In this document: positions 26,321 to 35,740 of the stretch, piece after piece
How positions within the stretch are numbered: the first letter of the stretch is position 1
Layout of the letters: each line of letters begins with the position of its first letter
DNA from: Cupriavidus sp. BIS7
GTDB lineage: Bacteria; Pseudomonadota; Gammaproteobacteria; Burkholderiales; Burkholderiaceae
DNA: 64,000 nucleotides
Assembly (NCBI RefSeq): GCF_000292345.1
Contig: NZ_ALOU01000020.1
Location: 78,537-142,536, forward strand
Reading direction: 5' to 3'
Notes under the pieces: generated by a model
What the model was told of the DNA's origin: nothing
Seen by the model: only the letters and a program-made list of their open reading frames with translations
Databases searched by the model: none
Translations under genes and position numbers: made by a program

Positions 26321-26956
26321 TCAGCGCCGGGTCAGGTATGACAGCAGCATGTCCATATGCAGATCGGCAAAGCGCGCGTGCTCTTCTTCGGAAGCCACGT
26401 CGCGGCCGATTACGGCGCTGATCGTATAGCGGTTCGACAGCACGTAGTAGCCCAGCGCAGAGATCGTCAGGTAGACCTGCGGCACGTCGATGTTGTCGCG
26501 GAACACGCCCTGCTTCTGGCCGCGCTTGATGATGTCGGCCAGCACATCGACCACCGGATTGACGAGCTGGTGCAATTGCGCCGATTTCTTCAGGTGCCGC
26601 GCCTCGTGCAGGTTCTCGCTGTTGACCAGGCGAATGAACTCCGGATGCTGGTAGTACCAGTCCCAGACAAAGCGCGCCAGCGTTCGTACCGCCGCAACCG
26701 GATCCTCGTCGGTGATATGCAGTTGCGATTCGTCCGCGCGAAACTCCGCATACTGTTTTTCAAGCACCGCCAGGAACAGGCCTTCCTTGCTGCCGTAGTA
26801 GTAATACAGCATGCGCTCGTTGGTCTCGGCACGGCGGGCAATCTGGTCGACACGCGCGCCGGCCAGTCCGCCCTTGGCAAACTCCTCCGTGGCGGCGGCC
26901 AGGATGCGTCGGCGCGTGCCTTCAGGATCCCGCTTGGTTCTTGGCTCGGTTGACAT
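26321..26956 (-). CDS. TetR/AcrR-family transcriptional regulator
   Basis: The 211-residue protein has the TetR helix-turn-helix near residues 15-60 (TRRRILAAATEEFAKGGLAGARVDQIARRAETNERMLYYYYGSKEGLF) and a C-terminal helical ligand domain of the RutR/TetR_C type. No operator is evident. It converges on phaZ and is divergent from rsxB, 195 bp away. The ligand is unknown. Confidence 0.9.
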   Translation of the reverse strand: MSTEPRTKRDPEGTRRRILAAATEEFAKGGLAGARVDQIARRAETNERMLYYYYGSKEGLFLAVLEKQYAEFRADESQLHITDEDPVAAVRTLARFVWDWYYQHPEFIRLVNSENLHEARHLKKSAQLHQLVNPVVDVLADIIKRGQKQGVFRDNIDVPQVYLTISALGYYVLSNRYTISAVIGRDVASEEEHARFADLHMDMLLSYLTRR

Positions 26957-27151
26957 GAATTCCCAGTCTGTGAGTGGCGCGGATTATGGCACACAGCAAT
27001 TAGTCTTCACCCCCGCTCCTCCCCGAACGGGTGATGCACCGCATCATCGCTTTTTCTGGCCCGGGATGAAATCGGGGATAATCCTTGCCGCGCACGCGCC
27101 CGCCAGAGGCGTGCATCATTCCAGTCGTCCCCTGAAATTCGTTTCGCAGTC

Positions 27152-27982
27152 GTGACTACCACCCCCCGAGCCGTCGACAGCGACGCCGCCAGCCTGGCGG
27201 ATCGCCTTGAAGCCCTGCTGCCGCAAACCCAGTGCACCAAGTGCGGGTTCAATGGCTGCCGCCCTTACGCCGAAGCCATGGCACGAGGCGAAGCCGCAAG
27301 CAACCGCTGCCCGCCGGGCGGTGCCGAGGGCATCGTGCGGCTGTCATCCGTGCTCGGCGTCACACCGCAGCCGCTCGATCCCGAACGTGGCGTGGAACAG
27401 CCCCGCGCGGTGGCCCGTATCGATGAATCGCTCTGCATCGGCTGCACGTTGTGCATCCAGGCCTGCCCTGTCGATGCCATCGCCGGCGCGCCCAAGCAGA
27501 TGCATACCGTGCTGCCCGACTTGTGCACCGGCTGCGACCTCTGCGTGGCGCCCTGCCCGGTCGATTGCATCGACATGATCCCGGTCACTGGCGACAAGAC
27601 AGGCTGGGCCGCGTGGTCGCAAGATCAGGCGGACGCTGCCCATCGCCGCTACGCGGCACGTGGCATTCGACTGGTGCGTGAGCGCGAGGAGAACGATGCA
27701 CGGCTTGCGGCCAAGGCCGCAGCCAAGCTCGCGGCGCTGCAGGCGGAATCCGCGGCATCAGTGGCGGAGCAGGAAGCCCAGGCACGCAAGAAAGCCATCA
27801 TCCAGGCCGCGATCGAACGCGCGCGCCAGAAGCAGGCCGCCGCCAAGCCGCGCAACACCGAGGACGTATCTCCTGCCGTACAGGCGCAGATCGATGCGGC
27901 CGAAGCGCGCCGCGCCCGGCTGGGCCTCACGCCGGGCAAGGCTGAAGACGACGAGAACGACAACAACGATCCTTCGACATGA
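27152..27982 (+). CDS. rsxB: RnfB/RsxB-like electron-transport ferredoxin subunit
   Basis: The 276-residue product has an N-terminal four-Cys cluster region (CTKCGFNGC...CPPGG) and two 4Fe-4S ferredoxin motifs, [14 protein letters not shown] and [14 protein letters not shown], then a long Ala/Lys/Glu helical tail. The hydrophobic anchor of full RnfB is absent and no other rnf/rsx gene is present, so this is the solo RnfB-like protein seen near nth in betaproteobacteria. It may donate electrons for a redox or repair partner. GTG start at 27152; ATGA overlap with nth. Confidence 0.9.
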   Translation: MTTTPRAVDSDAASLADRLEALLPQTQCTKCGFNGCRPYAEAMARGEAASNRCPPGGAEGIVRLSSVLGVTPQPLDPERGVEQPRAVARIDESLCIGCTLCIQACPVDAIAGAPKQMHTVLPDLCTGCDLCVAPCPVDCIDMIPVTGDKTGWAAWSQDQADAAHRRYAARGIRLVREREENDARLAAKAAAKLAALQAESAASVAEQEAQARKKAIIQAAIERARQKQAAAKPRNTEDVSPAVQAQIDAAEARRARLGLTPGKAEDDENDNNDPST

Positions 27983-28623
27983 ACTCCGCCAAGTGCCGCG
28001 CGATCTTCGAAACCCTGCGTGAGGTCAATCCGACTCCGACCACGGAACTCGAATACAGCTCGCCGTTCGAGTTGCTGATTGCGGTACTGCTGTCCGCGCA
28101 GGCCACCGACGTCGGCGTCAACAAGGCCACCCGCCTGCTGTTCCCGGTCGCGCATACGCCGGAGCAGATCCTGAGGCTGGGCGAAGCAGGCTTGATCGAG
28201 TACATCAAGACGATTGGTCTCTACAAGACCAAGGCCAAGCATGTGATGGAGACCTGCCGCATCCTGGTGGAGCGGCATGGCGGCAAGGTGCCGCCCGTGC
28301 GCGAGGCGCTGGAGGCCCTGCCCGGCGTGGGCCGCAAGACTGCGAACGTAGTGCTGAATGTCGCGTTCGGCCACCCGACCATTGCCGTGGATACGCACAT
28401 CTTCCGCGTATCGAACCGCACGGGCCTGGCTCCGGGAAAGAACCCCGATGCCGTCGAACAGAAGCTGCTGAAGGTGGTGCCGAAGGAATTCCTGCACGAT
28501 GCGCACCACTGGCTGATCCTGCACGGGCGCTATGTATGCAAGGCGCGCAAGCCCGAGTGCTGGCACTGCGCGATCGAGCCGCTGTGCGAATTCAAGGAAA
28601 AGACGCCGGCTCCAAAGCCGTAG
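27979..28623 (+). CDS. nth: endonuclease III
   Basis: Nth is the bifunctional glycosylase/AP lyase that removes oxidised pyrimidines. The 214-residue protein has the helix-hairpin-helix [14 protein letters not shown] with catalytic Lys, the catalytic Asp in [11 protein letters not shown], and the [4Fe-4S] ligands C-x6-C-x2-C-x5-C ([17 protein letters not shown]). It is coupled to rsxB by an ATGA overlap; pairing with an electron-transfer protein fits its redox cluster. Confidence 0.97.
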   Translation: MNSAKCRAIFETLREVNPTPTTELEYSSPFELLIAVLLSAQATDVGVNKATRLLFPVAHTPEQILRLGEAGLIEYIKTIGLYKTKAKHVMETCRILVERHGGKVPPVREALEALPGVGRKTANVVLNVAFGHPTIAVDTHIFRVSNRTGLAPGKNPDAVEQKLLKVVPKEFLHDAHHWLILHGRYVCKARKPECWHCAIEPLCEFKEKTPAPKP

Positions 28624-28645
28624 CGCCCCAACTGGCTAGAACTGG

Positions 28646-29275
28646 CTAGGCCGCCGGCGAGCGCTTCAGCACCAACGCAAGCTGCAGCGCCGTCGCGGCA
28701 ACCGTATCGACATCGGGCGCATAGCCATGCCGAATCCAGTACAGCGCCACATGAATGATGCCGCCCGCCACGCCGGCCAGCAGCATCGGATCGGGCTCCT
28801 CGCCCTCAGGCAGCAGCACACGCGCCAGCAGTCCGCCGAAATCGCGCAACGACTGCCCTAGCGCCTCATCCACCAGCTTGCTGACGCCGCGAATCTCCAC
28901 CAGGAAGACGCGCGCGGAGCGCGGCTCGCACTGCAGCGTCCCGAAATAGGTGCGCAGCATGGCCATCGCCCGGTGCTCGCCATCGCCGCCGGCTTCCTCC
29001 CCTGCCAGTTCGATCTTCTGCAGCAACAGGTCCGTAACCGTTTCAAACGATGCCAGCAGCAGCGCCTCGCTGTTGGCGAATGACTCGTAGAAATAGCGCT
29101 CGGTCAGGCCGGCTGCCTCGCACACGGCCTTGACCGTGGCGCTCTGGTAGCCACGCTCGCCGTAGACCTGCACGGCAGCGGCAATAAGCTGGCCGCGGCG
29201 CTGGGCGCGCCGCTCGTCGGCTTCGGCGCCACGGTAGCGGCGCGCGGGGGAAAGCTCGGTAGTCATGCGCGCCAT
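28646..29275 (-). CDS. TetR/AcrR-family regulator divergent from the BVMO operon
   Basis: A 209-residue regulator with the N-terminal helix-turn-helix (QLIAAAVQVYGERGYQSATVKAVCEAAGLTERYFYESFANSEALL). It is divergent from the monooxygenase operon with operator-like TTGTCAGA repeats in the short spacer, so it probably represses that operon and itself. The start at 29275 has GGGA at a suitable distance; an in-frame ATG at 29266 is an alternative. Ligand is likely a ketone, ester or related lipid, which is inference. Confidence 0.9.
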   Translation of the reverse strand: MARMTTELSPARRYRGAEADERRAQRRGQLIAAAVQVYGERGYQSATVKAVCEAAGLTERYFYESFANSEALLLASFETVTDLLLQKIELAGEEAGGDGEHRAMAMLRTYFGTLQCEPRSARVFLVEIRGVSKLVDEALGQSLRDFGGLLARVLLPEGEEPDPMLLAGVAGGIIHVALYWIRHGYAPDVDTVAATALQLALVLKRSPAA

Positions 29276-29289
29276 TATGACATTCCCTA

Positions 29290-29324
29290 TTGTCAGATTG
29301 CTTCTGACAATCTATGTTGTCAGA
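29290..29324. promoter_or_regulatory. TetR-type operator between the regulator and BVMO operon
   Basis: TTGTCAGA (29290-29297), TCTGACAA (29303-29310) and a second TTGTCAGA (29317-29324) form a perfect 8-5-8 palindrome plus a third half-site six bases on. It is 26 bases before the monooxygenase ATG and 15 bases from the regulator ATG. Confidence 0.72.
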
Positions 29325-29349
29325 AACGCAACTCAACCGGCTTCCCGTC

Positions 29350-30867
29350 ATGACCGCCCCCACTTCCGATGACGCAGTCCTTGATGTCCTGATCGTAGGC
29401 GCCGGCCTGTCCGGCATTGGCGCCGCCAGACAGTTGCAGCAGCGCTGTCCCGGCAAACGCTATGTGATCCTGGAGGCCCGGGAGGCCATGGGCGGCACGT
29501 GGGACCTGTTCCGTTACCCGGGCATCCGCTCGGATTCGGACATGTACACGCTCGGGTATCGGTTCAAGCCATGGCGGGGCGCCAAGGCGATTGCAGACGG
29601 CCCGTCGATCCTGTCGTACATCCGCGAGACCGCCGAGGAAGCGGACATCCCGCAGCACATTCGCTACGGCCACAAGGTCGTCAGCGCGGCCTGGGACACC
29701 ACCACGGCCTGCTGGACGATTGAAGCCGAGCGCACCGCCGACGCCAGCCGCGTGCGCCTGCGCGCACGTTTGCTCTATGTCTGCGCCGGCTACTACAGCT
29801 ACGCCGAAGGCCATCGCCCGACATTCCCCGGCGAGGAAACCTTCCGGGGCCGCATGGTGCACCCGCAGTTCTGGGACCCATCGCTCGATTACACCGGCAA
29901 GCGCGTGGTGGTGATCGGCAGTGGCGCCACCGCTGTGACGCTGGTACCGGCGATGGCGGAAAGCGCGGCCCATGTGACGATGCTGCAGCGTTCGCCGACC
30001 TACATCGTCACGCGTCCCGGCCAGGACGCCATCGCCCACAAGCTGCGGCGCATGCTGCCGGAACGGTTGGCCTATGCGGCAACACGCTGGAAGAACGTGC
30101 TGCTCGGCATGTTCTTTTTCCAGCTTGCGCGTCGCAGGCCCGAGAAGGTCAAGGCGCGGATGATCGACATGGCGGCCGCGCAACTCACGCCCGGCTATGA
30201 CGTCGGGACCCATTTCACGCCGCGCTACAAACCATGGGACCAGCGCGTCTGCCTGGTGCCCGATGGCGATCTGTTCCGCGAACTGCGTGACGGGCGCGCA
30301 TCGATCGTCACCGACACCATCGAACGCTTCACCGAGGACGGCATCGTGCTGACCTCCGGCAAGACGCTGCCGGCCGATGTCGTGGTGGTGGCCACCGGCC
30401 TGAAGCTGAACATGCTTGGCGATATTGCCGTCACCGTGGACGGCCAGCCGCGTCGCCCGGCCGAACTGATGGCCTACAAGGGCATGATGCTCAACGACGT
30501 GCCCAACCTCGTGCTGGCCTTCGGCTACACCAATGCCTCGTGGACGCTCAAGGCGGACCTGACCGCCGAGTACGTCTGCCGGCTGCTGCGCTACATGGAT
30601 CGACACGCATACCGCTTTGCCGTGCCGCACGTCGACCCTTCGGTGCAGACCATGCCATTCCTCGACTTCTCCTCTGGCTACGTGCAACGGGCCGCCGGCG
30701 TGCTGCCCCGCCAGGGCGACCGCCGGCCATGGCGCGTCTACCAGAACTACATCATGGATATGCTGACCATTCGACACGGACGCATTGCCGACGGCGTGCT
30801 GCAGTTCGACAAACCGCGCGCCGCGGACCTGCCGCAGGAAGACACGATGGCCGAGGTGCAGCCATGA
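29350..30867 (+). CDS. flavin-containing Baeyer-Villiger-type monooxygenase
   Basis: The 505-residue enzyme has the FAD site GAGLSG (residues 17-22), the conserved GGTWDLFRYPGIRSDSDMYTLG (48-69), the type I BVMO fingerprint FRGRMVHPQFW (165-175, F-x-G-x3-H-x3-W), and the NADPH site GSGATA (190-195). These use NADPH and O2 to convert ketones to esters or lactones. I chose ATG 29350 because the in-frame ATG at 29314 lies in the operator. The stop overlaps the hydrolase ATG by four bases (ATGA). The actual ketone cannot be told from sequence. Confidence 0.92.
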   Translation: MTAPTSDDAVLDVLIVGAGLSGIGAARQLQQRCPGKRYVILEAREAMGGTWDLFRYPGIRSDSDMYTLGYRFKPWRGAKAIADGPSILSYIRETAEEADIPQHIRYGHKVVSAAWDTTTACWTIEAERTADASRVRLRARLLYVCAGYYSYAEGHRPTFPGEETFRGRMVHPQFWDPSLDYTGKRVVVIGSGATAVTLVPAMAESAAHVTMLQRSPTYIVTRPGQDAIAHKLRRMLPERLAYAATRWKNVLLGMFFFQLARRRPEKVKARMIDMAAAQLTPGYDVGTHFTPRYKPWDQRVCLVPDGDLFRELRDGRASIVTDTIERFTEDGIVLTSGKTLPADVVVVATGLKLNMLGDIAVTVDGQPRRPAELMAYKGMMLNDVPNLVLAFGYTNASWTLKADLTAEYVCRLLRYMDRHAYRFAVPHVDPSVQTMPFLDFSSGYVQRAAGVLPRQGDRRPWRVYQNYIMDMLTIRHGRIADGVLQFDKPRAADLPQEDTMAEVQP

Positions 30868-31829
30868 ACGCCCTGCTCACGGTAGTCATTGCCGTCGTCG
30901 CGCTGCTGGCGCTGCTTGGCATCGCCCTGTTCCTGTTCACGTGGCGCACGAACCGGAAGATTGAAACCGCAATGCCGCCGGCCGGTCGTTTTGTCGATGT
31001 CCCCGGCGCGCAGCTGCATGTCGTCGAACGCGGCCAGGGCCCTGCCGTACTGCTGGTGCACGGCCTGTCCGGCCAGCTCGGCAATTTCGACTACGGCATG
31101 ATCGAGCCGCTGGCGCGCAACTTCCGCGTGGTGGCGATAGACCGGCCCGCCGCGGGTTACTCGACGCGCGAGCCTGGCGCCGCCGCCGACCTGCCGGCCC
31201 AGGCCAACACGCTGGCCGCGCTGATCGACAAGCTCGGCCTGGACAAGCCGCTGGTGGTAGGCCACTCGCTCGGCGGCGCGATTGCACTGTCATTGGCGAT
31301 CCACCACCCCGAGCGCGTGGGCGGCCTGGCCCTGATCGCCCCGCTGACGCACCCGCCCGAGCACATTTCGCCGGTGTTCCAGGCCATGACGCTGCCGCGC
31401 GCTTTGCGACGGCTGCTGGCGTGGACGCTGCTGATTCCGATGTCGATCAAGAATCGCGAACAGGTGATGGATCTCGTCTTCGGCCCCGACCCCGTGCCCG
31501 ATGACTTCGCCACGCGCGGAGGCGGCCTGCTGGCGATGCGGCCCAGCCATTTCCTGGGCGCATCCGAAGACCTGCTTGGCGCCGCGCCAAGCCTGCCGCC
31601 GCTGCTGCCACACTATGCAAAGCTGGCGATGCCGATCAGCATCCTGTTTGGCCGCGAGGACCGCATCCTCGACTACAAGGCGAATGGCGAGGCTTTTGTG
31701 GCCAAGGCGCCCGGCGCCAGGCTGACATTGGTCACCGGAGGGCATATGCTGCCGGTTACCGCAGTCGATACCAGTGTGGATTTCGTGCGCAACGCGGCGA
31801 TGCGACTGCGCACGCCCGTGACCGCCTGA
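30864..31829 (+). CDS. alpha/beta hydrolase, membrane-anchored
   Basis: The 321-residue product has an N-terminal membrane segment (LLTVVIAVVALLALLGIALFLF), then an alpha/beta-hydrolase domain with HGLSGQLGNF (oxyanion region), nucleophile Ser in VVGHSLGGAIAL, acid Asp in LFGREDRILDY and His in VTGGHMLPVT. Coupled to the monooxygenase by ATGA, it is well placed to hydrolyse the ester or lactone made by it, a common BVMO-hydrolase arrangement. Substrate unknown. Confidence 0.88.
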   Translation: MNALLTVVIAVVALLALLGIALFLFTWRTNRKIETAMPPAGRFVDVPGAQLHVVERGQGPAVLLVHGLSGQLGNFDYGMIEPLARNFRVVAIDRPAAGYSTREPGAAADLPAQANTLAALIDKLGLDKPLVVGHSLGGAIALSLAIHHPERVGGLALIAPLTHPPEHISPVFQAMTLPRALRRLLAWTLLIPMSIKNREQVMDLVFGPDPVPDDFATRGGGLLAMRPSHFLGASEDLLGAAPSLPPLLPHYAKLAMPISILFGREDRILDYKANGEAFVAKAPGARLTLVTGGHMLPVTAVDTSVDFVRNAAMRLRTPVTA

Positions 31830-31857
31830 CCCGATCGTCCGACCAAGGAGCCCAACG

Positions 31858-32583
31858 ATGGCCACTTCGACCGGTTACAACCCCTACAAGCGGGACCTTC
31901 CCACGGCTTTCGACGCCATCCGCAAACTGCTGGCGGACGGCCACGACACTGAGCAGGTATTCCGCATCATGCGGGCACTCAATGGCCCGTCAATGCCGAA
32001 AAACTACGCCCGCCTGCTCAGTACGCCCGAAGGCCGGCGTCTTGCCTACCGGCGCGACGAACTGGCCGAGCGGCTCTGCGATCCTGCATATATCGCCAGC
32101 TTTGCGCCGGGAACGGTCGGTGCCACGTACCGCGCCTTTCTCGAGAAGACCGGCTATAGCGCGGACGGACTGGCCAAGGTCTCGAACCTGAACCAGGAGC
32201 CAGTGGTCGAGGACGCGTTCATGTGGTTCGGCCGGCGTACGCGCGATATCCACGACATCTGGCACGTGCTGACCAGCTACCGCGCCGACGAAAGCCTTGG
32301 AGAAGCCGCGCTGGTGGCATTCAGCTACGCGCAGACCGGCGGCAAGGGCTGGGCCTTCATCGCCATCGCGGCCGCCCTGAAAAGCTGGCGGCTGACCCAC
32401 AACCTGGCCTTTGCACGCGCGGTGCTTGAGGGCTACCGCCTTGGCAAGCGGGCGAAGTGGCTGCTGGCCGAAGACTACGACGCGCTGTTGAACGAGCCGC
32501 TGGAAGCGGCGCGCGAGCGGCTTGGCATCGCCGTGCCGAAACGCTATCTGGCCTGCAACCCAGTGGCGGAGTGGACGGCTTGA
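31858..32583 (+). CDS. Coq4-family protein
   Basis: The 241-residue product resembles the Coq4 ubiquinone-biosynthesis family, with the metal-binding signature HDIWHVLTSYRADESLGE (HDxxH and a later Glu); the Glu lies one residue further from the second His than in the HDxxH-x11-E pattern I recall. It lies 28 bp after the hydrolase with a GGAG ribosome-binding site. In yeast and man Coq4 acts in the CoQ complex; bacterial copies are found near oxygenases. Whether this one serves quinone synthesis or the BVMO pathway is open. Confidence 0.8.
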   Translation: MATSTGYNPYKRDLPTAFDAIRKLLADGHDTEQVFRIMRALNGPSMPKNYARLLSTPEGRRLAYRRDELAERLCDPAYIASFAPGTVGATYRAFLEKTGYSADGLAKVSNLNQEPVVEDAFMWFGRRTRDIHDIWHVLTSYRADESLGEAALVAFSYAQTGGKGWAFIAIAAALKSWRLTHNLAFARAVLEGYRLGKRAKWLLAEDYDALLNEPLEAARERLGIAVPKRYLACNPVAEWTA

Positions 32584-32684
32584 CGTGCGGGACTGACTCG
32601 ATTTAAGCAAACTCCGATTACTCGCGTTCGGTCGCAATCCTAAGCTTCAGCTATTCAAAGCTGAACCAAATAGCCGAGGCCGTC

Positions 32685-33362
32685 ATGAACGCTACCTACA
32701 GAATTTCTATAGCCACACTAATCGCTGGGATCTCATTCGGTGCTCTCGCTGCGGAATCCGCTGATCTCGCCGTAACAGGGACGATTCGACCATCGGCGTG
32801 CAACGTCGCACTATCCTCAAACGGTGTTGTCGATTACGGCACAATTTCTGCGTCCACACTGAACGAAAGTACATCCACGCAACTCCCGGACGTTCAGTCC
32901 ACACTGACCATCAGTTGCGACGCGCCCACGCGATTTGCCGTAGGCACCGTCGACAATCGGGCTGGTACTGTGGCTAACAGCGCGTTGATTGGGGGCCAGG
33001 CCGCCATCGTGCATCAGGGGCTCGGCGCCGTAAATGGAACGAATATTGGCGCCTACCAGGTAAACTTCGGCAACACTGCGACGGCAGACGGTGGCAACGC
33101 GCCAACAATCTACGCGCAGGGTGGAACCACCGGAACCTGGACCGTGGCATCGACACTAGGACGTGCCGTCGGGCTGTCTTCGATCTCGGGCCTCCGCTAT
33201 TTCAGCTGGGCGGAAGCAGATGGCGCGACACCTTACGCTTACACTACTGTGGTCCAGCCGCTGACCATCCAGACGGGGATCATCGGCCGGACTTCGCTGC
33301 CGGACATGACCAGCGGCATTCCGCTCGATGGCTCTCTCACAATCTCGCTGTATTACCTCTAA
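32685..33362 (+). CDS. DUF1120 family exported protein (fimbria-like)
   Basis: The 225-residue product has a clean signal peptide (ISIATLIAGISFGALAA) and a beta-rich mature part with a Cys pair (IRPSACNVAL and TLTISCDAP), as in fimbrial-type Ig-like domains of the DUF1120 family. It ends with GSLTISLYYL, alternating strand residues. GC content and codon use look lower than in neighbouring genes. It stands alone: there is no chaperone-usher gene nearby, so its assembly route is unclear. Confidence 0.75.
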   Translation: MNATYRISIATLIAGISFGALAAESADLAVTGTIRPSACNVALSSNGVVDYGTISASTLNESTSTQLPDVQSTLTISCDAPTRFAVGTVDNRAGTVANSALIGGQAAIVHQGLGAVNGTNIGAYQVNFGNTATADGGNAPTIYAQGGTTGTWTVASTLGRAVGLSSISGLRYFSWAEADGATPYAYTTVVQPLTIQTGIIGRTSLPDMTSGIPLDGSLTISLYYL

Positions 33363-33379
33363 AACACGAAGCCTCCCCA

Positions 33380-33416
33380 ACAAAAAAGCGACCTCAATGG
33401 GTCGCTTATTTGTTGG
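33380..33416. terminator. bidirectional terminator between DUF1120 gene and nitroreductase gene
   Basis: AAGCGACC, loop TCAAT, and GGGTCGCTT form a stem flanked by an A run on the left and TATTTGTT on the right, lying between two convergent stop codons. Confidence 0.8.
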
Positions 33417-33428
33417 GTACAGCCGAAT

Positions 33429-34016
33429 TCAAACGATGCGGGCGGCTTCGTCGAACGTCAGGCGCGGGCCGCGCGGGAACAGCTTGTCGGCTTCGCCGTA
33501 GCCCAGGTTCACCAGGAAGTTGACGGCCCACTTGCCATCGGGGAAGAACGCGGCGTTGACCTTGTCGGCATCGAAGCCGCCCATCGGGCCGCAATCCAGG
33601 CCCAGCGCACGCGCGGCCAGGATGAAGTAGCCGCCTTGCAGCGAGCTGTTCATGAACGCGTCACGCGCGATCTTCTCGTCGTTGCCGGCGTACCACGAGC
33701 GGGCGTCGGCGTGCGGGAACAGCTTCGGGAGCTGGTCGTGGAAGTTGCGGTCGAACGCGATGATCGCGGTCACCGGCGCCGAGCGCGTCTTGTCGACGTT
33801 GCCGGGCGACACGCATTCAACCAGACGGGCCTTCTCGGCTGCCGACTTCACGAACACGATGCGGGCCGGCGAGCTATTGGCAGCGGTCGGGCCGAACTTC
33901 ATCGCTTCGTAGATCTGCTTCAGCAGCGCATCGTCCACATGCTTGTCTTGCCACACGTTATGCGTGCGGGCTTCGGTGAACAATTGTGCGAGAACTGCCT
34001 GATCAACGGACTTCAT
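33429..34016 (-). CDS. nitroreductase family protein, RutE-like (malonic semialdehyde reductase)
   Basis: The 195-residue FMN enzyme has the RutE-like N-terminus ([44 protein letters not shown]) and the C-terminal [15 protein letters not shown]. RutE reduces malonic semialdehyde to 3-hydroxypropionate in pyrimidine breakdown, but no rut operon is nearby, so another substrate (nitro compound or enal) is possible. I chose ATG 34016 ([12 protein letters not shown]) over an upstream in-frame start. Confidence 0.88.
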   Translation of the reverse strand: MKSVDQAVLAQLFTEARTHNVWQDKHVDDALLKQIYEAMKFGPTAANSSPARIVFVKSAAEKARLVECVSPGNVDKTRSAPVTAIIAFDRNFHDQLPKLFPHADARSWYAGNDEKIARDAFMNSSLQGGYFILAARALGLDCGPMGGFDADKVNAAFFPDGKWAVNFLVNLGYGEADKLFPRGPRLTFDEAARIV

Positions 34017-34103
34017 TGCGCGTTTCCCCGTTTCTGTAATGAAAGAAAGCGCGATTGTACCCAAGCGTGCGTGGTGCGCCCACAAGTGGTTTGACGAACC
34101 CGT

Positions 34104-35042
34104 TCAATTCCGTTCGTCGGAGGCATCGGCCGGGGGCGATCCGCTGGCACGGCGTGTCAGCCAGAGCACACCAGCCAGGATCAGGCCGCCGCCGACAGCC
34201 TGTGTGGTGCCGATATGCTCGCCGAGCAGTGCAGCAGCAAGCACCACGGTCACCACGGGTTCCAGTGTCGATAGCATCGACGCCTTGGCGGCGCCAAGCC
34301 GCTGCAGGCCGGCAAAGAACGTCAGGATCGCCAGCACGGTGGAGACCAGTGCAATCGCCAGCAGCGCCAGCCAGCCGCCTGCACTGGATGGAAACTGCGG
34401 AGGCACGCCCGCGGCTGTGCGCACGATACCCAGCGTCACGTAGACCAGCGCCGCCGCCGTGCAAATGACCGTGGTTGTCGCGATCGCATTGACGCCAGCC
34501 GTCACGCGTGCGCCCACGACGATGTAGACCGAGTAGACCACTGCGGCAGCCACGCCGAGTGCGATACCCAGCGGGCTGCCCTGCCCGCCGCCCACGGTCA
34601 GCCCGGCGCCAACCGAACACAGCACCAGCGCGATCACGGCTGGCGTTGTCAGGCGTTCCTTCAGGAAAACCGCCGCCAGGATCGTCACGAACAACGGGTA
34701 GAGATACAGCAGCAGCGCCACCAGGCTGGCCTGCGCGTAGTTCAGCGCGGTGAAGAAGCAGAACGATTGTGTGACGTAGCCGATCCCTCCCATCGCGGCC
34801 AGCGCCAGCACGCGGCGCCACGGCGGCAAGCGGATCCCGCGCGTGCGCATCACCGAGCCCATGGCAATGGCGGCCAGCAGGAAGCGCACGGCCAGCAGGC
34901 CATAGACATCGGCCCCGGCAGCGTAGGCAAAGCGCGCGAAGATGGCCATGGCGCCGAAAGCGCTGGCTGACACCGCAATCAGCAGCACGCCCGCGAGCTT
35001 GTCGCGGGCGTGGCCCAGGGAACCGGTGGCGGAAGCTGTCAT
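34104..35042 (-). CDS. EamA/DMT-family transporter
   Basis: The 312-residue protein has about ten membrane segments in two EamA repeats (LAGVLLIAVSASAFGAMAIFAR ... PLGIALGVAAAVVYSVYIVVGA), with the typical LEPVVTVVLAAALLGEHI motif near the end of the second repeat. Such permeases export amino acids or drugs. Start chosen at 35042 (MTASATG). It is divergent from the DUF1841 gene, 111 bp away; the substrate is unknown. Confidence 0.88.
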   Translation of the reverse strand: MTASATGSLGHARDKLAGVLLIAVSASAFGAMAIFARFAYAAGADVYGLLAVRFLLAAIAMGSVMRTRGIRLPPWRRVLALAAMGGIGYVTQSFCFFTALNYAQASLVALLLYLYPLFVTILAAVFLKERLTTPAVIALVLCSVGAGLTVGGGQGSPLGIALGVAAAVVYSVYIVVGARVTAGVNAIATTTVICTAAALVYVTLGIVRTAAGVPPQFPSSAGGWLALLAIALVSTVLAILTFFAGLQRLGAAKASMLSTLEPVVTVVLAAALLGEHIGTTQAVGGGLILAGVLWLTRRASGSPPADASDERN

Positions 35043-35153
35043 CGGAAGAAAATTTGCGGAATATGGAAACAGGTGTGGACGGCCCCCGCATTCTACTGAT
35101 CTCCAGGCGCCTGCCGACACAGCCGCGACTGCTGCACTACAATAGCGGCCATC

Positions 35154-35585
35154 ATGTTCAATCCCTCAAGAGAAGAAGTCCGCCGGTTCTTCTGCGAAGC
35201 CTGGCAGAAGCGCGTCGCGGGCAACATCCTCACGCCGCTTGAAGCGATCGCGGTCGACTGGATCGACCAGCATCCCGAGTACCAGTCCCTGCTGACCGAT
35301 ACCGAAGTTGCGCTCACGCGCGACTACACGCCCGAAGGCGGCCAGACCAATCCGTTCCTGCACCTGGCAATGCATCTGTCGATCTCCGAACAGGTATCGA
35401 TCGATCAGCCGCCGGGTATCCGGGCAGCGTATGAAGCGCTGAGCCGCAGGCTGGACTCGCCTCACGAAGCCCAGCACCAGATCATGGAAGCACTCGGCCA
35501 GATGCTCTGGAACGCGCAGCGCACGGGCATGCCGCCGGACGGGCAGGCCTACGTCGACGACATCATGCGCCGCGCGGCCGGCTGA
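35154..35585 (+). CDS. DUF1841 family protein
   Basis: A 143-residue soluble protein of the DUF1841 family: MFNPSREEVRRFFCEAWQKR, the central EGGQTNPFLHLAMHLSISEQ, and the tail EALGQMLWNAQRTGMPPDG are recognisable. It is common in betaproteobacteria and has no known function. No neighbour explains it. Confidence 0.85.
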   Translation: MFNPSREEVRRFFCEAWQKRVAGNILTPLEAIAVDWIDQHPEYQSLLTDTEVALTRDYTPEGGQTNPFLHLAMHLSISEQVSIDQPPGIRAAYEALSRRLDSPHEAQHQIMEALGQMLWNAQRTGMPPDGQAYVDDIMRRAAG

Positions 35586-35740
35586 CCCGCGGCAGGCTGC
35601 GCCCAGCATCCCAGTTAGCGAACAAATCGTCACATGTCACGCGTGAGGCGCGTGATACGCTTGCGCCATCGCAACTCTTGTCGCGTCCGCGTCACCGGAA
35701 CGCAGTCGATAGTCTGCCGGTGCGGTGCGCAGTGCCCCCA

